In this document: one piece after another, positions 11,496 through 14,303 of the stretch | How positions within the stretch are numbered: the stretch's first letter is position 1 | Layout: each line of letters begins with the position of its first letter | DNA from: Candidatus Saccharibacteria bacterium UBA5152 | Lineage (GTDB): Bacteria > Patescibacteriota > Saccharimonadia > Saccharimonadales > UBA4665 | Assembly (NCBI GenBank): GCA_002413755.1 | Contig: DHXQ01000028.1 | Span: 12,741 to 27,043, forward strand | DNA length: 14,303 nt | Direction of reading: 5' to 3' | Translations under genes and position numbers: made by a program | Notes under the pieces: model-generated | The model's database searches: none | Seen by the model: the letters and a program-made list of their open reading frames with translations, nothing else | What the model was told of the DNA's origin: nothing

Positions 11496-14068
11496 GAGAG
11501 GTTGAAGCGTTCGACTTCTTCCACGATGTTTTTCAGCAACTGTTGAGCTTCTTCGAGCTGCTCGCGGGTTTGGTCGACGACCTTCTTGGGGGCGCTGTCG
11601 ACGTACGACTTGTTGGCGAGGCGGGCCTCTAGTCGGGCAATTGACTGCTCCTGGGCGGTTTTCTTGTCGCTGAGCTTGATTTGGTAGGCTTCAGCGGTGG
11701 CACGGTCGATATCGAGCCAGGCGCGCTCCGAAGTGCTGGTCAAGTACATGCCGGTGCCGCTCTCAATCTGGGTGACGGCGCCGAGGTGAGCCAGACGCTT
11801 GGTCAGCTCGGCATTGTCCGACAGCAGTGAGCTGTCGTTGTAATACAGCGTGGCACCGTTGACGCCGAGCACTTTGGTAATGAACCGAGCCTCGGTGACG
11901 ATAGCCTGGATCTTATCGAAGTCAGCGGCGGTCTTGGCGTCAAAACCAGTGATTTTGGGCCAGCGCTGTGTTGCGAGGACGCTGTCGCCGGGTTCCCAGG
12001 CGAGGGTTTGCCAGATGGTTTCGGTCATGAATGGGGCGAAGGGATGGGCTAGCTTCAGGATGGTTTCTAGAGCGTAGGCCAGGAGCGGGTTGTTGGGGGC
12101 TGATTTGCTAGCCTCGATGTACCAGTCGGCGAAGTCGTCCCAGACAAAGTGGTACAGCGTGTCGTAGGCTTCGCTAAAGTGGTAGTCGTCCAAATGAGCC
12201 GCAATAGCCTCCGCCGACTGTTGTAATTTACTCAACACCCAGTGGTCGGCAGCAGATGCCGGAGCAGCGCTGTGTTTGGCGGCGTGTTCGTCCCCTACCC
12301 TGTCTTCGATATATCGCGCGACATTCCATAATTTGTTACAGAAGTTGCGAGCGCCCACGACTTTGGCTGGGCCGAAGGGTTGGTTATTGCCAGGCGTCTG
12401 ACCGGCGATAATGCCCATCCGCAGAGCGTCTGAGCCGTATTGGTCGACGATCTCGATCGGGTTGACGACGTTGCCCTTGCTCTTGCTCATCTTCTGGCCC
12501 TGCTCGTCCAGGATCAGGCCGTGTAGGAAGACGGCCTTGAATGGAATGTCACCGGTGACGTAGATGCCAAGCATGATCATCCGTGACACCCAGGGCATCA
12601 GGATGTCAAAGCCGGTCTCCATCAGCGCTAAGGGGTAGAACTCTTTGGAGTCACCTTCCGGATAATCAAGCGTGGCGTACGGCCAGCTGGAGCTACTGAA
12701 CCAAGTATCGAAGACATCAGGATCGCGGTGATAGGTCTTGATGTCTCCAGTATCGGTGGTGACGGTGATAATCTCCTCGGAGACTCGCTCGTCATAGATC
12801 CAGTCGTCGCGGTCGTCGACGTTCTGGAAGGCCGGGATTGGGATGCCCCAGGCGATCTGACGTGAGATGTTCCAGTCGCGTAGGCCCCGGAGGTAGGTCA
12901 CCAGCTGGTCACGCTTGTTGGTCGGATAAAAGTCGATCTTCTTATCTTCGAGGACCTTGATAGCCGGAGTAGCCAGCGGTTGCATGTCGACAAACCACTG
13001 CTCGCGCAACAGCGGTTGGATGACGGTATCACATTTGTAACAGTGGCCAACGTTGTGGACGTGGTCTTCGGTTTTGACCAGAAAGCCCTGGTCATCGAGG
13101 TCCTTGACGATCTGTGTGCGGGCTGCCTCGACGGTTAAACCGTGATAGGCGCTGGTTGTCTGATGGTTGATCCTACCCTCGTTATCGATGACGCTGATCC
13201 GTGGCAAACTGTGCCGCTCACCGGCGTCGTAATCGTTGGGGTCGTGAGCTGGTGTAAGTTTGACAGCACCTGTCCCAAACTTCGGGTCGACAAAGGCGTC
13301 GGCAACGATCGGAACTTCACGGTTTGTCAGTGGTAGCTTGATGGTTTTACCGATAAATGCCTTGTAACGGTCATCGTCGGGGTGGACTGCCACACCAGTG
13401 TCACCGAGCATTGTCTCCGGCCTGGTAGTGGCGACGACCAGTTCCCCGCTGCCATCTGTTAACGGATAGCGGATGTACCACAGTTTGCCAGACTCCTCTT
13501 TGTAGACCACCTCAATGTCGGCAAAGGCGGTGCCATGGAAAGTACAGAAGTTAACCAGGCGTTCACCCCTGTAAATCAGGCCTTCGTCCCACATCTTTTT
13601 GAAGGTGGCGTAGGCCCGTTTGACTATTTTGGTGTCAAGCGAGAAGGTGTAGTGCTCCCAGTCGACGCTGGCGCCGAGGCGGCGGACCTGATTGTCGAGG
13701 TTAGAGCGGTTTTTGGCGACAAAATCCCAGACCGCCTGATGCAGTTCTTCGCGGCTAAAATCGAAGCGGCTCTTCCCGTCTTTGGCGAGTTCCTTTTCGT
13801 AGACCACCTGGGTTTCGAAGCCGGCGTGGTCAACTCCAGGGATGAATAAGGTGTTATCACCCTTCAGGCGGTGATATCGGATGGCGATATCTTCGACGGC
13901 AACGGTTAAGCCATGCCCGAGGTGGACATTACCGTTGGCGTTGAGCGGTGGCATAACGATGGCGTAGGGCTCACCCTTCCCTGACGGCTTGAAGGCCTCG
14001 GTCTTCTCCCAGAGGGCGTAGATATCCTGCTCGTACAATGCTGGCTCGTAAACTTTTGATAACTTCAT
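11492..14068 (-). CDS. valS: Valyl-tRNA synthetase
   Basis: An 858-residue class I synthetase that charges tRNA-Val. The HIGH motif is H49-L-G-H52 in NGNVHLGHG, and the KMSKS loop is at 526-530 in GQKMSKSKGNVV. The CP1 editing domain shows ATTRPETMLGDTGVAVHP and GTGAVKLTPAHDPNDYD, the site that hydrolyses Thr-tRNA. A Cys pair (CYKCDTVIQPLLREQWF) lies in the usual insert. The C-terminus (about 790-858) is a charged coiled coil, the ValRS tRNA-binding arm. Divergence from standard bacterial forms is visible (PLNANGNVHLGH for PPNVTGxLHxGH, GVDHAGFETQ for GTDHAGIATQ). It converges on the XRE-HAD gene with a 4-base stop overlap and no terminator between. Confidence 0.97.
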   Translation of the reverse strand: MKLSKVYEPALYEQDIYALWEKTEAFKPSGKGEPYAIVMPPLNANGNVHLGHGLTVAVEDIAIRYHRLKGDNTLFIPGVDHAGFETQVVYEKELAKDGKSRFDFSREELHQAVWDFVAKNRSNLDNQVRRLGASVDWEHYTFSLDTKIVKRAYATFKKMWDEGLIYRGERLVNFCTFHGTAFADIEVVYKEESGKLWYIRYPLTDGSGELVVATTRPETMLGDTGVAVHPDDDRYKAFIGKTIKLPLTNREVPIVADAFVDPKFGTGAVKLTPAHDPNDYDAGERHSLPRISVIDNEGRINHQTTSAYHGLTVEAARTQIVKDLDDQGFLVKTEDHVHNVGHCYKCDTVIQPLLREQWFVDMQPLATPAIKVLEDKKIDFYPTNKRDQLVTYLRGLRDWNISRQIAWGIPIPAFQNVDDRDDWIYDERVSEEIITVTTDTGDIKTYHRDPDVFDTWFSSSSWPYATLDYPEGDSKEFYPLALMETGFDILMPWVSRMIMLGIYVTGDIPFKAVFLHGLILDEQGQKMSKSKGNVVNPIEIVDQYGSDALRMGIIAGQTPGNNQPFGPAKVVGARNFCNKLWNVARYIEDRVGDEHAAKHSAAPASAADHWVLSKLQQSAEAIAAHLDDYHFSEAYDTLYHFVWDDFADWYIEASKSAPNNPLLAYALETILKLAHPFAPFMTETIWQTLAWEPGDSVLATQRWPKITGFDAKTAADFDKIQAIVTEARFITKVLGVNGATLYYNDSSLLSDNAELTKRLAHLGAVTQIESGTGMYLTSTSERAWLDIDRATAEAYQIKLSDKKTAQEQSIARLEARLANKSYVDSAPKKVVDQTREQLEEAQQLLKNIVEEVERFNLS

Positions 14069-14076
14069 TAGACATA

Positions 14077-14105
14077 ATCATAGCACGCCTAACAGCGTAA
14101 AACAA
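14077..14105 (-). promoter_or_regulatory. Promoter of valS (leaderless start)
   Basis: On the minus strand TTGTTT (14100-14105), 17 bases, TATGAT (14077-14082), 8 bases, ATG. No T-box leader or ribosome site is present, so valS does not appear to be controlled by tRNA sensing at this promoter. Confidence 0.65.
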
Positions 14106-14303
14106 TGGCTTCCACCTCTGTTATTCGAGATAGATTCGTAATGTTTTCACGTAAAAAAACACAACTAAACACAAGCATTTCACGTGAAATACCTCTGTTC
14201 GAATTGTGTTAACCCCTACTTCTCATAATCTAGAGAAATGCTACGCGACGTGACAATGTGCTTTTTGAAGTGCAATTATATACACGGGAACATTTTTGTT
14301 TAC
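14106..14303. other. Non-coding right end
   Basis: About 200 bases beyond the valS promoter. AT-rich, no credible ORF, with the parS-like palindrome as the only structured feature. The adjoining gene lies outside the window. Confidence 0.5.
14177..14190. promoter_or_regulatory. parS-like palindrome
   Basis: ATTTCACGTGAAAT is a perfect palindrome whose central 12 bases, TTTCACGTGAAA, equal the centre of the bacterial chromosomal parS site (TGTTTCACGTGAAACA). The outer bases differ at three positions. A related half-site, TTTTCACGTAAAA, lies at 14144-14156. No ParB gene is in the window. It could also be a site for another regulator that reads CACGTG. Confidence 0.4.

Noticed and set aside
14068..14303. 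T-box leader in front of valS
   Set aside because: No AGGGTGGNACCGCG-like box, no specifier stem, and the likely transcription start is at the ATG.
1..14303. CRISPR array, insertion sequence or integrase gene
   Set aside because: No spaced direct repeats and no transposase, integrase or cas-like protein is encoded in any frame.

Overview
The window looks like chromosome from a Candidate Phyla Radiation (Patescibacteria) bacterium, most likely Saccharibacteria-like. The evidence is a divergent valyl-tRNA synthetase, several conserved but unnamed families typical of that group, an XRE-HAD fusion regulator, compact gene spacing and very short or absent mRNA leaders. TGA ends the methyltransferase gene, so the UGA=Gly code of Gracilibacteria/SR1 is not in use. 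The lineage is an inference from protein character, not from a search.

Layout. Minus strand, 1-3419: the 5' part of a ribonucleotide reductase large subunit (ATP-cone end) runs off the left edge. It is preceded by a leader of about 290 nt with a recognisable adenosylcobalamin riboswitch and a good promoter. Upstream lie three minus-strand genes: an unknown two-TM protein, a tandem GNAT acetyltransferase and a conserved unknown. A divergent intergenic region (3420-3744) holds a 20-nt perfect palindrome and a possible 41-codon ORF. Plus strand, 3745-5730: a SAM methyltransferase, then a secreted phospholipase-D-like protein. Next come tRNA-Arg(GCG) (minus), a PurF-type amidotransferase (plus), a six-TM membrane protein (plus) and tRNA-Ser(CGA) (plus). 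A small single-TM protein (minus) diverges from a HIT hydrolase (plus), which is followed by a 60-aa membrane protein and an XRE-HAD fusion (plus). Convergent valS (minus) fills the right end; beyond it is non-coding DNA with a parS-like palindrome.

The most unusual feature is a pair of homologous structured elements, one downstream of each tRNA gene. Each has a core of about 60 nt, roughly 90% identical between the two, with two compensatory base-pair changes in one stem. Each core is followed by a copy of the 3' end of its own tRNA (T-arm 3' strand plus acceptor strand) and preceded by an arm that pairs with that copy. Both lie in the same arrangement: tRNA, long perfect palindrome abutting CCA, element, then the 3' end of a convergent protein gene. 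tRNA-Arg also has, on its 5' side, a 19-nt copy of its own 5' end and a 15-nt segment complementary to its own D-arm. I do not recognise this as a named element.

A second pattern is a -10 box placed 6-9 nt before the start codon at several genes (purF, the six-TM gene, HIT, the small TM gene, valS). This predicts leaderless mRNAs, whereas the riboswitch-controlled reductase has a full AGGAGG ribosome site.
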